This document shows, piece after piece, positions 24,801 through 36,650 of a DNA stretch of 64,000 nt (position 1 is its first letter; each line of letters starts with the position of its first letter). The notes beneath the pieces were generated by a model. The model worked only from the letters and a program-made list of their open reading frames with translations. It was not told where the DNA came from and searched no databases. Made by a program: the position numbers and the translations under genes. The stretch is taken from NCBI RefSeq assembly GCF_028554725.1, contig NC_071669.1, positions 59,081,001 to 59,145,000 of the forward strand, in the 5' to 3' direction. Origin of the DNA: Zeugodacus cucurbitae (Eukaryota; Arthropoda; Insecta; Diptera; Tephritidae).

Positions 24801-26408
24801 GTTTACCAATTTGAAAACAATTTTTTTTGTCTCATTAAATAGTGCAATATTTTAAAAATATTATCAAAAAATATCAAATCAATCCGAGTAATATTCTAAG
24901 AGATATACACTTTGTAAGTTCCGCTCATCAGGCCACGTCCGTAGGAATGTAAAACTTTAAACGCGTTTATCTCAAAACTCAATTTTTCAAGTCGGTGGAC
25001 ACGATATCTCTAAAACTTATGAAATTATTTTATTCAGATTTTGCATAAGTCTTTGGAATAACATTATCTAGTTAATGAACGAATGATTTATTTTATATTT
25101 CTATTATAAATTTTTTTTCGAGCCAATATATGCGAAAATTTTACCAGAAAAGTGAGGTTTTTGGTTAAAATTATGTCAAAAATTCAAATTTAAAAATTTC
25201 CCTAAGTACTGTTTAAATATGAAAATTAGAAATAAAGGTTTTGCACTTTTGACTCAATCTCCCGGAAAAATTAGTTTGGTCCAATACCCAGAAAAAAGTC
25301 GATTTTGCCATATTGTGTTATTAATACCAGGAAATACTTCTAGGATGTATAGATCATGTGTAAATATGCACCGTTCGTAAGCTATACTAGTCCGCTTTTT
25401 ATTACTGGTCCCCAAAAATCGTATTAGTTTAATTTCTTCCCACTCATCCGGCTATATTAAAATTGGAGCTTAAAGTTTTTAAAAGCATTATCAAAGATGA
25501 ATAAATGTATAATGCATATGGCAACCATAATTTATAGGTTATAATTTTTGAAAAAAAAATGTTAAAACTCACCTATAATCTAGTCTTGGGTCATACACAG
25601 CACAATGATTTTCCAAGTTCTGTCTGATCCTGCAAAAAATGCGCTCATTAATAAAATCTCGAATGTTTGGCAAAAAATTAAATAAATTTCGAATAAAAAA
25701 GAAAGGTTTTTCGAGTTTTTTTTTTCGAACAGAAAAGAAAGATTTGTCGAAATTAGAAAAAATAAATATAATTAGCAAATTTTATTACTCAGGTTCCATG
25801 CGACTGAAGGAGTCATAGGTTAAATTCTTGCCACTAATGCTCCACTGCCACACATTACTCTGCCAATCATAGGTGGCGCCAATCCAAATGGGATCAGTTG
25901 CTGCAAAAAAAAACCAAAAAGAAAGCAATCATTTAAATAATTTTCTTCCACTTCGCTGCAATGCCACTTACAGCCACGCTGTGCGTCGTAGCTCTTGAGG
26001 AAAAGGCGCAATTTCCGATCGGCTCTATTCTGTGGTTCCGCCAATTTCGCATTCTTGTCTTTGCAGAAGAAATGCGCCTCCAGCCAGCTGCTGGCCTGCG
26101 GCAGCAACGAGTAACACTCAGAGCCGACACGTTGGAAGTGTGGCGGACACATGCCGTACATGCGGCGACTGCGCATTGACTTCGCTGCGGGATTCTGTAT
26201 GTTCAACGCTTGTGACGTCTGTTGGTCCAGATAGTTTTCATTCATGAAGGAGACACCCGCGGAGGCGGCTGACATATGATATGCGTTAATGTGGGGTGCC
26301 ACTGTGGGTGATTTGGAAAATGTTAAATTAATAAAATTTTTTTTTTAATTTATATATAATCAGTGTTCAATACTTACAACAGGCCAAAATGAATATTAAC
26401 AGCCGCAT
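18778..26408 (-). CDS. Secreted C-type lectin-domain protein with a long charged helical tail
   Basis: Six minus-strand exons join to 730 residues: 26408-26378, 26301-25972, 25900-25789, 25629-25573, 22222-22046, 20263-18778. All phases agree and all introns are GT-AG. Residues 1-17 (MRLLIFILACLAPHINA) are a signal peptide. The lectin domain spans about 62-192: Cys62/Cys73 (long-form loop pair), Cys90, WIG at 126-128, Cys167, Cys183, Cys191. The usual calcium/sugar motifs are degenerate: EPE replaces EPN/QPD, and no WND is seen, so classical sugar binding is doubtful. A basic stretch (GRKRGDRTGRRR, 258-269) and a Pro/Thr-rich linker lead to about 326-715, an almost continuous Glu/Arg/Lys/Gln helix expected to form a coiled coil or single alpha-helix. 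Insects have related long, cuticle/epidermis-associated lectins, but I cannot name the orthologue. barc exons 3-6 lie within its last intron (20264-22045). Confidence 0.92.
20860..21290. repeat. Degenerate TTCGAAA-rich tandem array in barc intron 4
   Basis: More than a dozen occurrences of TTCGAAA, ATTTTCGAAATT and close variants are spread through the intron (20818-21446), alternating with AAAAATAATxTAAAAA and AAAAGTG words. TTCGAA is palindromic, so the array reads similarly on both strands. It sits where both the barc and lectin genes are intronic. Confidence 0.65.
21948..21953 (+). terminator. barc: barc poly(A) signal
   Basis: AATAAA 94 nt after the barc stop, the first such hexamer downstream. 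Cleavage shortly after it would leave well under 100 bp before the splice donor of lectin exon 5 (22045, opposite strand). Confidence 0.75.
22223..23648. other. Lectin intron 4, upstream part
   Basis: Intronic on the minus strand. TG-rich simple sequence lies at about 22316-22345 and 22460-22500. No exons or recognised elements; the small ORFs at 22452-22652 and 23262-23617 are not supported. Confidence 0.5.
23649..24393. mobile_element. TTAA-bounded miniature element, family E copy 1 (745 bp)
   Basis: Left end TTAAGGCAGTAGTCTGCTTC; right end is its inverse (AAGCAGACTACTGCCTTAA). The ATCGATTTTTTTG-type block next to the TIR and the block GGCCGAGCGTCGAGCAGG (about 23782) recur in a truncated inverted copy at 37653-37837. 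No transposase is encoded; it sits in lectin intron 4. Confidence 0.85.
24671..25291. mobile_element. Miniature element with ~30-bp TIRs, interrupted by a family B copy
   Basis: CTGGGTATTGGACCAAA at 24671 is matched by its exact inverse TTTGGTCCAATACCCAG ending at 25291, and the arms continue as TTAATTTTTTCC versus CTAATTTTTCC. Inside lies a TTAA-bounded family B fragment (24789-25205), so the outer element appears to have been hit by a second one. Confidence 0.75.
24789..25205 (-). mobile_element. Family B copy 2 (inverted, truncated), nested
   Basis: Begins TTAAGGGGTTAGGTTTACC and contains, in inverse order to copy 1, ATCAATCCGAGTAATATTCT, TTCCGCTCATCAGGCCACG and AACATTATCTAGTTAATGAA. It lacks the far TIR. 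It lies within the outer element at 24671-25291 and within lectin intron 4. Confidence 0.75.
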
Positions 26409-26542
26409 TTTGTTGTTGTTGTGTGGCTTTATTTTGATAAATAAATATTTAATATATTTTATATTGTGGTAAATGGTTTCTCTTAACACTTAAACTGCTA
26501 CTTTTTTTGTGAGTATTCCACAGTTGCGCTTATAACTGTACG

Positions 26543-26550
26543 TTTATATA
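26543..26550 (-). promoter_or_regulatory. Candidate TATA box of the lectin gene
   Basis: The minus strand reads TATATAAA about 140 nt upstream of the ATG at 26408. A start about 30 nt downstream would give a 5' leader of about 105 nt ending in AACAACAACAAAATG, a good Drosophila-type start context. No initiator is convincing. Confidence 0.4.
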
Positions 26551-26559
26551 TGTTTTTTC

Positions 26560-27238
26560 AATTCAAGATATGTTTGAAAATTACGTCTCAACTGCATTGG
26601 AGATATGTTGTTGCATCTGCATATGTATAAGTGTATGTGTTGGTAGAGGAAGGTTTGTCTACGTTTACGACTCAATAATTAATAACTGTAAAGAGAGAAG
26701 GCATTAAATACATAATTAGTATGTGGTAATTATAGTAATATTATATAATTTAAATATTAAAAGTGTAAAAAATAATAATATTAACATTCATGAAGACAAG
26801 TCTGTTGAAGGAAGCGTTGATGTTAGCTGGTCAATAAACTCAGACTCAGCGGAGAGCTGAAGTTGAAAAGATAAAAATGATTGCTTTTGTAAAAAAAAAT
26901 TGGATACGCTTTGCTCCGAAAAGTATGCCACATTTATTGCTAACAGTACCTACATACATACTTATAGGCGAGGTTTTATTAGAGTTATAGATTTTTCTAG
27001 AGAGAGAAAATTATATCAGAAAATAGTCAAAAAATATTGAAGATTTTGTACATATCATTGATGAGTTCGTTAATATCTTATCGCGTACAAAAACAAGTCA
27101 AATTATTGCATTTGGAGTGCACGCAGTCCGGTAGGAACTCTAGACTGCTCGGGATCCCGAAAAAGTCATTAACCAGTGTGGACATAGAGTAACAATCTAT
27201 AGTTGGCTAGGTAGTTGAAACGAAATTCTGTTCAAACA
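26560..27238. other. Upstream flank of the lectin gene
   Basis: AT-rich with no supported gene. Any upstream control of the lectin gene would lie here; no specific site is recognised. Confidence 0.4.
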
Positions 27239-27949
27239 TTAAGAGGTTAGAGGTAATCAAGATTTTCAAAAAATTATTTTTTCGTTTTTGCAGTTTCGTT
27301 AAGTGTAATATCTTACAAATATTCTGTGAAAATTTGAAGTTAATCCGATAATTACTTTTCGAGTTATTCGCCAAATAACAAAGAACGCTCGGGCAATCCA
27401 ATACGCTGGTGTGAAATTTTAAATGTTTTTTTCTCAAAACCATGTTTTTTGAACTGGTGATAACTGTAACTCGAAAACCGCTCAGTAGATTTTAACGAAA
27501 TTTATACAGCTTTTAGAATACATAATAATCCTGGGCCTGATCGAAGGATTCTTTTTTTTTCAAATATCGATCCTTTAAGACCATTGATTGATTTTTTCCC
27601 GAAAATTTAGAATAAAAAATTCCTTTAGCCGCCATTTTTGAAAAAAATAAAATAAAAAAGCTTCGACCAGACCCAGGATTATCTATTTATAAAACTAATT
27701 TTTCTTATCCGATTGATTTTAGAAGAATCTCCAAGCACTTATCATTGCCTCCGCAAGGACCTTTTTTTGGAACTGGGTCATCACAAACAGCTATAACTTT
27801 GGAAATTTTTTCAAATTTCCGTGACTTCAAGTCAAACCATTGTTTTCTAATGCCTAATTATTGCTTTTGTGAAATAACATAATCTAATAGCATAAAAAAT
27901 ATTGAAAATTCGAATTCTTTTGTGTCTCTGACTACCCCTAATCCCTTAA
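27239..27949 (+). mobile_element. TTAA-bounded miniature element, family A copy 1 (711 bp)
   Basis: The ends are TTAAGAGGTTAGAGGTAATCA and the inverse GACTACCCCTAATCCCTTAA. Internal words TAACTCGAAAACCGCTCAGT, TTTTAGAATACATAATAATC and GGACCTTTTTTTGGAACTGG recur in copies at 48106 (same orientation, shorter) and 52316 (inverted). Confidence 0.85.
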
Positions 27950-28806
27950 GTTTCCTAACATGTTCTTCTGGAATGCCCCACCTTTGCGAGATATATACAA
28001 AAATTATTTTGGATCTACCATTTTTGTACATCTTAGCGGACGCATTATAAGTAAGAAACCTCTGCAGTTTTGTGATAGGTTCTAGGCACTTTGTCGATAC
28101 TTAAATCTAATTAAACGGGTAATTTTTGACATCACAAAGCAATGCCGTATAATATATGTGTTTCCTCCGGTGGAGAGCAGTCATAGAACCTAACCTAACC
28201 TAACTAAGTTACATATATTTTTTTAACTAATGAAGCCAAAATATTAATAATTTAATTAATTTTTCTATTCCACTCTACATTCGCAATCTCTCTAACAAAA
28301 ATTATTACTCGTAAAAGTAATTTTCAAAAAGTAATAGGTTCAATTGATTTGCGGTTTTCGGTATTGTTTATATGTAACAAAAAAAAAAACAAAAGATTTA
28401 TGACAGCTTGTTGCAAGCGAATTAGCTCGCCTAGCATCTACCGTTTAAAAATTGTCTATGTGTGCACGAATGTTTGCAATTTGGATAATTGGATTCATTA
28501 TAAAAAATTAACGATCCGAAAAATATTTGAGATTTACTGGCATTCATTTATCAGACATAAAGAGCGCGCTTATGAAGGTATACGAACAAATAAATGTGCG
28601 CAAAATTATGTTGCTTGTAGGAAATTTTTGCAAGGTTACTTCACATAAATAATTTCATAGGTTATGATATTGTTTATGTTTATGTAGGATTATTAAAATT
28701 ATTTCCTTAATATATTGAATTTTTAAGCAAAAATATTATTGAGAACACAAAATATCTGGAGATCATAATAATATGGAAACAGTAAGGGATAATTAGTATT
28801 GGAATG
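27950..28806. other. Gene-less stretch with a short (CCTAA)n tract
   Basis: AACCTAACCTAACCTAAC at about 28187-28204 is a short run of the CCTAA/TTAGG unit, following a phrase (CTCCGGTGGAGAGCAG) that often precedes such runs in tephritid DNA. The 99-codon plus ORF at 28349-28648 is unsupported. Confidence 0.45.
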
Positions 28807-29495
28807 TTAAGGGGCTATACCAGTGCGAAAGTTTCAAAAAATCGATTTATGATTTTAAAAATATCATTTGAAAGTGGTAGGGTCGTACCCTGAACAGTTT
28901 TTGAATGGCAGCGTTCCGCTCGCAGGTACATATAAGCCGCTAAAGTCAAAACTTTAAACGCTTTAAACGTTTTTCTGAAATGGGAATTTCTCAAAATTCT
29001 TGACATCATAACTTAACGAGAAATCGAAAATTGACCAATTGACTTCACATTGAAACTGAGTATTCTTTAATATATTTACAATACAATGACCTACGACCTT
29101 TTTGATTGGTTGAAAATTATCAATTTGGCATAAATAAACGACCATTTTTTTAACCTAAAAAACGCCTTTTGTTAATTTTTGATATTTTTCAAAAATCGTA
29201 GGTCATTGTGTACGAAATACCTTCAACTTTAATAACCTTTTTGATTTTTTTTGCCTCAGCTACTCATTCGGCTGGAAACATGTCAGCAGTTATGGAACTT
29301 TTTTTTGGCACCTTCCAAGACAGCACATAACTTCATATTTTTCAATATTTTTGTAAAAAAAAATTAAATTTTTTAAATATAGCTGAAAATATACCTTGTT
29401 ATGTCCAAGAAATTTTGAAACATACGATCGAGTACTTCGTTTTAAAAAATTTACGGAAATCGCCTAATTTTTCATGCTTAAGCACTATATTCCGC
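28807..29495 (+). mobile_element. TTAA-bounded miniature element, family C copy 1
   Basis: Begins TTAAGGGGCTATACCAGTG. Internal blocks include GAATGGCAGCGTTC, CGCTCGCAGGTA, ATAAGCCGCTA and ACAATGACCTACGA. The right end is decayed (CATGCTTAAGCACTATAT). An inverted sister copy is at 31676-32399. Confidence 0.8.
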
Positions 29496-31675
29496 ATAGA
29501 GTATTTTAAACAATTTTATTAAACGCAAAATGAAAAAAGACAAATAGTTTTTGCGCCTTCAGCGTTTAGGCCAGCCGAGAGCCCTGTTATGGTGTGTAAC
29601 TTTGACAATTTATTCTGGAAGCAAGGAGAAAGGAATCGAAATTATCTATTTCGGGCTTCATTAAATATGTAATTGAAGGTATAAAACTGTTATAATTATA
29701 TATAATTTTCAATATCTGGCAACTATTAGATGGATTTTTGACAGCTTGAGTTATCTGAAATATCCATTTTTGTCTGCTCCAAAAACATTCAGTGTTAATG
29801 TATAGATTGAATAACATAACCTCACTTTTTCATGACTTTACAGTGAACATTATTTCTTAAAACTATTTTTGCTGCCACTTCAGCAACAATAACCTCAACC
29901 ACAACATAAATTAATAATAAACTTTAAAGAAACACAATTTTGTCTATTTCTTACGTTACGAATCTTTTTTGAAAATTCGGTAAGAAAAAGAGTGAATCTC
30001 TGATAACGTCATCAAGTTAATGTTTATAGAACTATGTATATATACATAACTATATACATATATTCACAAATATTGCGTTTTGCTTGCCACTTGAAGTAGT
30101 CACGCACGATTTTTTGGATACCAAAATGATTAAGTGTTTGCCCCGAAACGTAACACAAAAGATTTAGATAATATTTAATCCGTACACTTAACCTCAACAC
30201 ACCCTAAACGCCTACAGCAAAAGCTAAACAAAAGTATTGAATAACAAAAGGAAGATATATTTCTAAATATGTATGTATGCCTGTATGCTTCTATGTATTC
30301 AAATAGTATGGTGTTTACGTATACATATACCCGTCTCATATCCAATGAGTCCATTAAGCATTTTACCTTTCTGTCCAGTTTATTTGCATTTACTAAATTT
30401 TTATGGTATCCAAATCGCAAGCTTCTTCATACCTAACTGCAATTCTACAAAATTTTGGAGTGAACATAAATAAGAAATATTTCGAAAATAAAACAAGTAA
30501 AGAACACAATTTTTCGGGTTTTCGGCGAATGTGGATTAACAGGCAAGCAAAAATGCTAATCGCTTTTGAAACTCAATGGGGATACATATGTACATATGTA
30601 TATGAGTATTTGAATAAATTTAAGCTTGTATGCATGTACTTTATATGTTGTTGACGTTATATGCTATCGACGATAACCATCAGTGCTACACTTTGTTTGC
30701 CATATCAATCAAACATAAATTTAAAACTTTTAGCAGGAAATTCGGAATATGAAATGAATTTAAATCTGTTTATGCATTTTTATGAGATTTTGCTTCATCG
30801 ATGTATTATATATGTAGGTACATATGCACTCGTGCTAAATAATCATAGAATAAACAGTTAATTTTAAAACTTAGCTCTGCACTAAATTCATAAATTACGT
30901 CATATTGGCAATTGAATAATTGTGCCTCGCTTACTTAGTGTATGGCAGACAACATAATTTATTAGGCAATTAACATTTCAAAAATGCTGCTACTTTAACA
31001 ACTCCACCCTAAAATGTTGAAAAATGTTTTAAGTCATTCGTTCATATATATATTAAACACAGTCGTGAACACCCAATAGGAAATCGTTCGACTACACAGA
31101 AGCTATTTAATCAATTAACCGGCCTTTGCTTGATTAAAGCGCTGATTAAGATCGACAAAATAAAATTTACATTAGTTTTTTGAATTTTAATCGACTTGAA
31201 AATGAAATGCAACTCTGCGACAAAGTCTGTATTTGCAATTATATATACGTTCTTTGTCTGCGAGTTGTTGTTCACGATAAACGACGATAGATGGCGCTGC
31301 TAAAATAGCAATCATCAGATGAAAATTATCAACTTCTTATGAAAAGCAAAAACAAAAACGTGTAACAGCTGATCGGTTATGGAGTAGCCGGTAGTGTGAA
31401 GGGTTTCTCAATCCAAATTTTAATTGATCAATTAATTTGGCTGTATGAAAAGGCTATTCGATTAATTGATCTAGCTGAAGACCAAATACAGTATGAGTAT
31501 GGTAATGAAAGGTAACAAATAAATCAGTAATTGAAAATACATAAATTGACCATATAAGTCGGGGGCTCTCTCTCTCTCTTATAAGCGAGTGCCAAAAGAA
31601 CACACAGTTAAATAGCAAAGCGTCTGCAAGACAGCAAAACATACTGGAGAATTGTTTCAGATTCGGAGTGCTTCA
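29496..31675. other. Spacer between two inverted family C copies
   Basis: No supported gene or RNA. AT-rich with simple TATG/TACA stretches near 30030-30060 and 30260-30330. Several 60-83-codon ORFs overlap on both strands and look random. Confidence 0.4.
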
Positions 31676-32399
31676 TAAAGGGGCTATACTAGTGCCACGC
31701 ATGAAAAATTAGGCGAACTTTTTTAAAAGAAAGTTCGAGTGTTTCGAAGTTTTTTTGACATAATACATAGTATATTTTCAACTATATTTTAAGATTTTTT
31801 TTTACAAATATATTCAAAAATAACGTAATTATGAACTGTCTTGGGAGGAGCCAAAAAAAAGTTCCCCAACTGCTGACATGATTCCAGCCAAATGAGTAGC
31901 AGAGGCAAAGAAATTCAAAGAGTTTATTAAAGTAGAAGATATTTCCTATACAATGACCTACGATTTTTGAAAAATATCAAAAATTAACAAAATGGCGTAG
32001 TACTGAAAAAAAAAAAAATTAGTTTTTTTAGGTAAAAAAGTTGTCGTTTTTAATACCAAATTGGCAATTGTCAACCACTCAAAAGGATCGTAGGTTATTG
32101 TATAGGAAATATATTCAAGAATGCTCAGCTTAAATTTTAATTAAATTCGATGGGTCAATTTCTCCTTGAGTTATGATGTCAGCAGTTTTGAGAAATGTCG
32201 TTTCGAGAAAATCGCGTTTAAAGTTTCGACTCTAGCGGCTTATACCTGCGAGCGGTCGCTCTTTAGAACGCTGCCATTCAAAACCTATTCATGATACGAC
32301 CTTACCGCTTTCAAAGGATAGTTTTGAAATTATAAACTATCGAATAAGCAAAAAATAAAAAATCGATTTTTTTTAAGTCACACTGGTTAAACCTCTTAA
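31676..32399 (-). mobile_element. TTAA-bounded miniature element, family C copy 2 (inverted)
   Basis: Left edge ATAAAGGGGCTATACTAGTG; right edge CACTGGTTAAACCTCTTAA. It carries the family C blocks in inverse order (TCGTAGGTTATTGTATAGG, TAGCGGCTTATACCTGCGAG, GAACGCTGCCATTCAAAACC). With copy 1 it forms arms of about 700 bp, some 2.2 kb apart. Confidence 0.8.
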
Positions 32400-33355
32400 G
32401 CAATTAGCGACTTCAGATTCTTTTTATCAGCTGTCACTTTCAAAATTTACATTCAAAAACTTTGTCACAATTGTAATATTGTAAATTTAACATATAAAAT
32501 GACATTTATATTTTTTTTATTATTTAATAAAGAATATTATGACCTCACTAATGTGTGATCCAATTTCCTATAGACCGCATTTAATTTAGCATGTAAATGA
32601 GCTTGCCTCTGTAAATAAATAGTATGAACATCTGAAACATTTGTAGCAACTAATAAATCAGCTCAATAAATTCACTGTCAGGTTCAAGTTCAGGGTCAAG
32701 TCAAGCTCAAAAGTAAAAATGAAAATAATGTAAAATATGCCGCTACAAAGGTGTCTATAGAGGTCAACCTTAATGTAGGCGCAAATTTACATATGCTTGC
32801 TTTTGAATACATAAATATTAAATAAAGTGGAGTCAAAAGATAAGCAATAAAACTAAATATGAAATGAGAGGCGACAATGTCAAAGCCTACTCGAAATTTT
32901 GTTCGAGGGCTTGCGACAGACTGAGATGCTTTAAAGTAGAAATGGGAACGGAAACAAAAACTATTCTGTTTACCGACAGATGTCATGGTAATTATATGTA
33001 GTAAATTATTTATTTATAATATTATTTTTTGTCTATTGATTTTGGGATCACCAGAAAAAAGGCAAATTCTCACAGATACTATTTGCTGAAATATCAGAGA
33101 AACTTTCAAATGCCTTACCGAGAAGCGAACTCTTTACTCACATCTCTAGAATCCAAAGCCATTGCACTAAGACAGGGTATGGAAAATCAACATTACTTTA
33201 CACATGCTATTTCTACTTGAGACGAGAGTCAATAAGGGCTGTCCGGGAAAATATGTAGTTCTTTTTACAAAGGGATTTTTGGAAAACATCCAGCCAACCA
33301 CCAATGGTCACTTCATTTTAGGTCTACGAAATATATAAAGAGCTAATTATCTCTC
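32400..33355. other. No gene seen
   Basis: AT-rich. The 96-codon minus ORF at 32696-32986 has no domain, codon or splice support. A GTCAAG/GTTCAAG-rich patch occurs at about 32678-32710. Confidence 0.4.
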
Positions 33356-34090
33356 TTAAGTTACATATAAAGTCATATATACAGTTAGAATTTCAAAAAA
33401 TCGATTTTTTTTTATTTCATTTTCTTAATGTACATACATATATTTAAGAATACACACAGAAAATTTCATATCGTTCCGGTGAATAGTTTCAAAGTTACAA
33501 GCAAATGAAAAATTTGAAAAGGCGTTTCAGAGTGCTTGGAAGTACAAGGTCCAAACTTTAAACGCGTTTTTCTCAAAATGGTGTTTTCAAAGCCAACATT
33601 ACTCGAAAACGGCTTGACCGATTAGTCTCAAATTTTAACACGACCTTCTTAAATATATTTTTTAGTAATTAATCGAAGATTTTTTCTCTCCGATAAATAT
33701 TTTTTTTTTTTATAAACAATTTAAGGCCGACATTTCGGTGAAAAATCGATTTTTTTTTAGAGAAACCGCCATTTTCTCAAAAAATTTTATTTTGCTTATT
33801 CCTTCGATTAATTACTAGATTTAACATTATTTTAACGAAATCTGTTTGGTTTTTTAATTTCGGATGATCCAGTTCCGAGATATATACGTCTTTTTTGAAA
33901 GGAGCTCCTGGAGATCAGCTGTAGCTCTTTTTCAAATAAATATTTTTACTAGTACTAAGTCTTAATATACAGTTAAAAGATACCATAATATGTGTATAAA
34001 TTTTTGGATCAATAAATTAAAAAGTTTTCTCAGAAAAAATTCTGGAAAATTCACTTTTTTTCGGCCGTCTAACTGTATATAACCCCTTAA
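33356..34090 (+). mobile_element. TTAA-bounded miniature element, family D (735 bp)
   Basis: The right edge TCTAACTGTATATAACCCCTTAA is mirrored at the left by TTAAGTTACATAT...ATATACAGTTAGA, with a small insertion in the left arm. Its core (CCAAACTTTAAACGCGTTTT, TCTCAAAA, then ACTCGAAAACGGCTTGACCG) is shared in part with families A, B and C and with a fragment at about 60400-60530. Confidence 0.75.
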
Positions 34091-36650
34091 ATAAAATTTT
34101 AATTTGTCTTTACGTTTCTCCGAAAAAATCTTGAAAGTAACGGGTTTGTTTTAGACGTATTGTTTTCAATGAGGCAATCTTTTTTCAGAGTTGATCTTTT
34201 TGACAGCTGTCACTTGATTTATACTCATTTTGGTTTGCCCAAAAAGTGCAAAAAGTGGTCGTAAATTGGAACTCCCGCCTGGAATTGATTCTCCTATGCA
34301 GATACCGGAGATAACTATTAGTGTTAAATCTACTTTGAACGGTTTATAGATAATTTGAGAATTTTCTTTGTAGCATATATATACTGAAAAGGCGGTAATC
34401 CTGTCTGTAGAGATGCAATTATTTTCATAAAGTTGTTTTTGTATATTGAAGGTGTTATTGAACCCAATTCTATTGTAGTCCAATTAATTCTGTGTACATT
34501 TTCTACGTTGACTTTATTTGATTAACTTCTTTTTATGATCTGGATCTTTACCAAAACCTCACTTCCCCGAAATGCTTATCTTTATAATGAAGCTATGTTC
34601 TTGAGATTCCTAGGGATCTCCAGAAACATCGGGATCCAATAAGTCTATAAACCGATGTTTTAAATTGTTTGTTTGAGAAACAATTAAGATTCGAAAAGAC
34701 TGTCTCTAGATTTTTAGACTCATCTCTGTCGGATTTTGTATATAAATACATAAGTACGTATGTGGCACCGAAGATGCTCGAGCTTACCAAATTAATTCAG
34801 TGCAACTTCCACACAAAAGCAGAGTACCACAATTTAGAAGTTCTTTTAACGTTAAATATTTCAAAGGAACCACCTCCATAACTGAGCTGCAATGCATTTC
34901 AAATCACCAGTACCGTTATAATGATATTGTTTTTCCATAATCATAAAATGCTTGGATGCGAACCAGCAATAAATTGCTATTTGCAAGCCATTTCTGGCTA
35001 GAAGAAAGAACGAAAGAACATTATACGCGATTAAATATGGAAATGCCACTTTGAGTAATTTGACTGCAGCGCTTTTGTAGCTAACTCAAAGATAATTTGT
35101 TGTACCAAAATAAGTGTGTAGAACACACACAAATAGTACATAGGAAGACATGTGTTGAGTGTCTAGAAGACACTGCAATAATTCATTGAACTGCGCTTCA
35201 TTGTACTCGTCTGTCTGTTTGGCATGAAAATGTGTCAATTGCACGCCCACTTTCCAACGAGCGCCGCAGACAACGCGTCATTGCCAAGAGCCGGCGCCAA
35301 TAACAAAAACAAAGCCGGTACATGAAGAAGAAGAAGAAGAAGAAGAAGAAGAGTTGCGAAGCGTTGAAAAAGCTGTAATTCAAAGCGGTTGAATGCTTGT
35401 AGCCGGTGACAGCAACGGTACTGCTGTTGAGTGTGTGAGGTGGCGTTGTGATTTACACTTTGTATGGCTTTGGCAATACTGTAATATATTACAACAACAA
35501 CAAACGCAAAAACAATGTTATTTATGTCTGTGTGTTTGTATGATGAATGCTTCTAATATGTATGTAGGTAGTTATGTAGCATGCCACATTAGTGTTGTTG
35601 TAAATTGTTAGCAACTGTTGTTTTTGTTGTTGTTATTGCCGTTGCATTGTTATGCTCAAATTGAGCGATGACAAAATGCACCTTGAATGCCAGATATAAT
35701 AAAAATCAACGCCAGCGCCACTGCACACCGTTAAGGTACATACAACAAGGTGAATTAAGGTGAAATAGCACCAATACAAATACATGTGCACTTGTGGCAC
35801 ATGCCACTTAAAACACACACGCATACATACATACACATAAAATGTGAAATTTAATATATATAATCTTAGAAAATGGCAAAATTATAGTTACTCAGGCGTA
35901 TGCATGCATAAATCGCAGACATCAAGGTAAGAATATTGAAATTTTTTCTAAACAATTTTCACCGCATTATTTACCGTTGTTTATGTTATGTCTTTATGTA
36001 AACAGTTTTATGTTTAAATTATTAGGCGACGTGATTAAATCATGCGTATGCTTTTCGTTCATTTGATGTTTTATGGAAGCTGCGCGTAATTTGTGCAAGG
36101 AAGTGGCAATCATTTCGGGCAACTATTTATTATGCTATGCTGTGCTATGTTATATTTTTAATAGCAAAAACTTGTATTCGACATATTTTTACGACACTTA
36201 AATGGTTTCAGTATGACTTCCTTTGTTTTTAGTGCCAAATATACTTTAATTGTAAATATTAAATATGCAGGTCAACTCACATTAATAAAGTACATACACA
36301 AATATGCATAATAAACGAAATTTTTTATGCTATGTTTTTGTGATGTTTATGGTACGACATTTTTTGGTTGAGATATTAAAATAATTGGCAACGCAAATTG
36401 CTACAATTCAGTAGAATTATTTTTTATAAAAAGTAATTTCATTTATATTTTGTGAAAACATGGCTTACGCTGATGTTGGAGGTGCCTAACTGTGTTAAAC
36501 ATACTTCGAACGGTTTATAGATATTATGAGAACCTTCTTCATAACATAACTATACTCAAACATTTTACAGAGGCTGTGAGTTCAGAACCAGCTGTATAGC
36601 AGTCCGTGTTTATTTTCGAAGATTTTTAACCGAATGGAATTTAAGGAGTT
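34091..36650. other. Gene-less stretch with microsatellites
   Basis: A GAA run lies at 35323-35352; GTT and TACA simple sequence at about 35610-35640 and 35820-35840. Overlapping ORFs of up to 105 codons show no recognisable domain. Confidence 0.4.
35323..35352 (+). repeat. (GAA)n microsatellite
   Basis: About ten uninterrupted GAA/AAG triplets. Confidence 0.9.
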
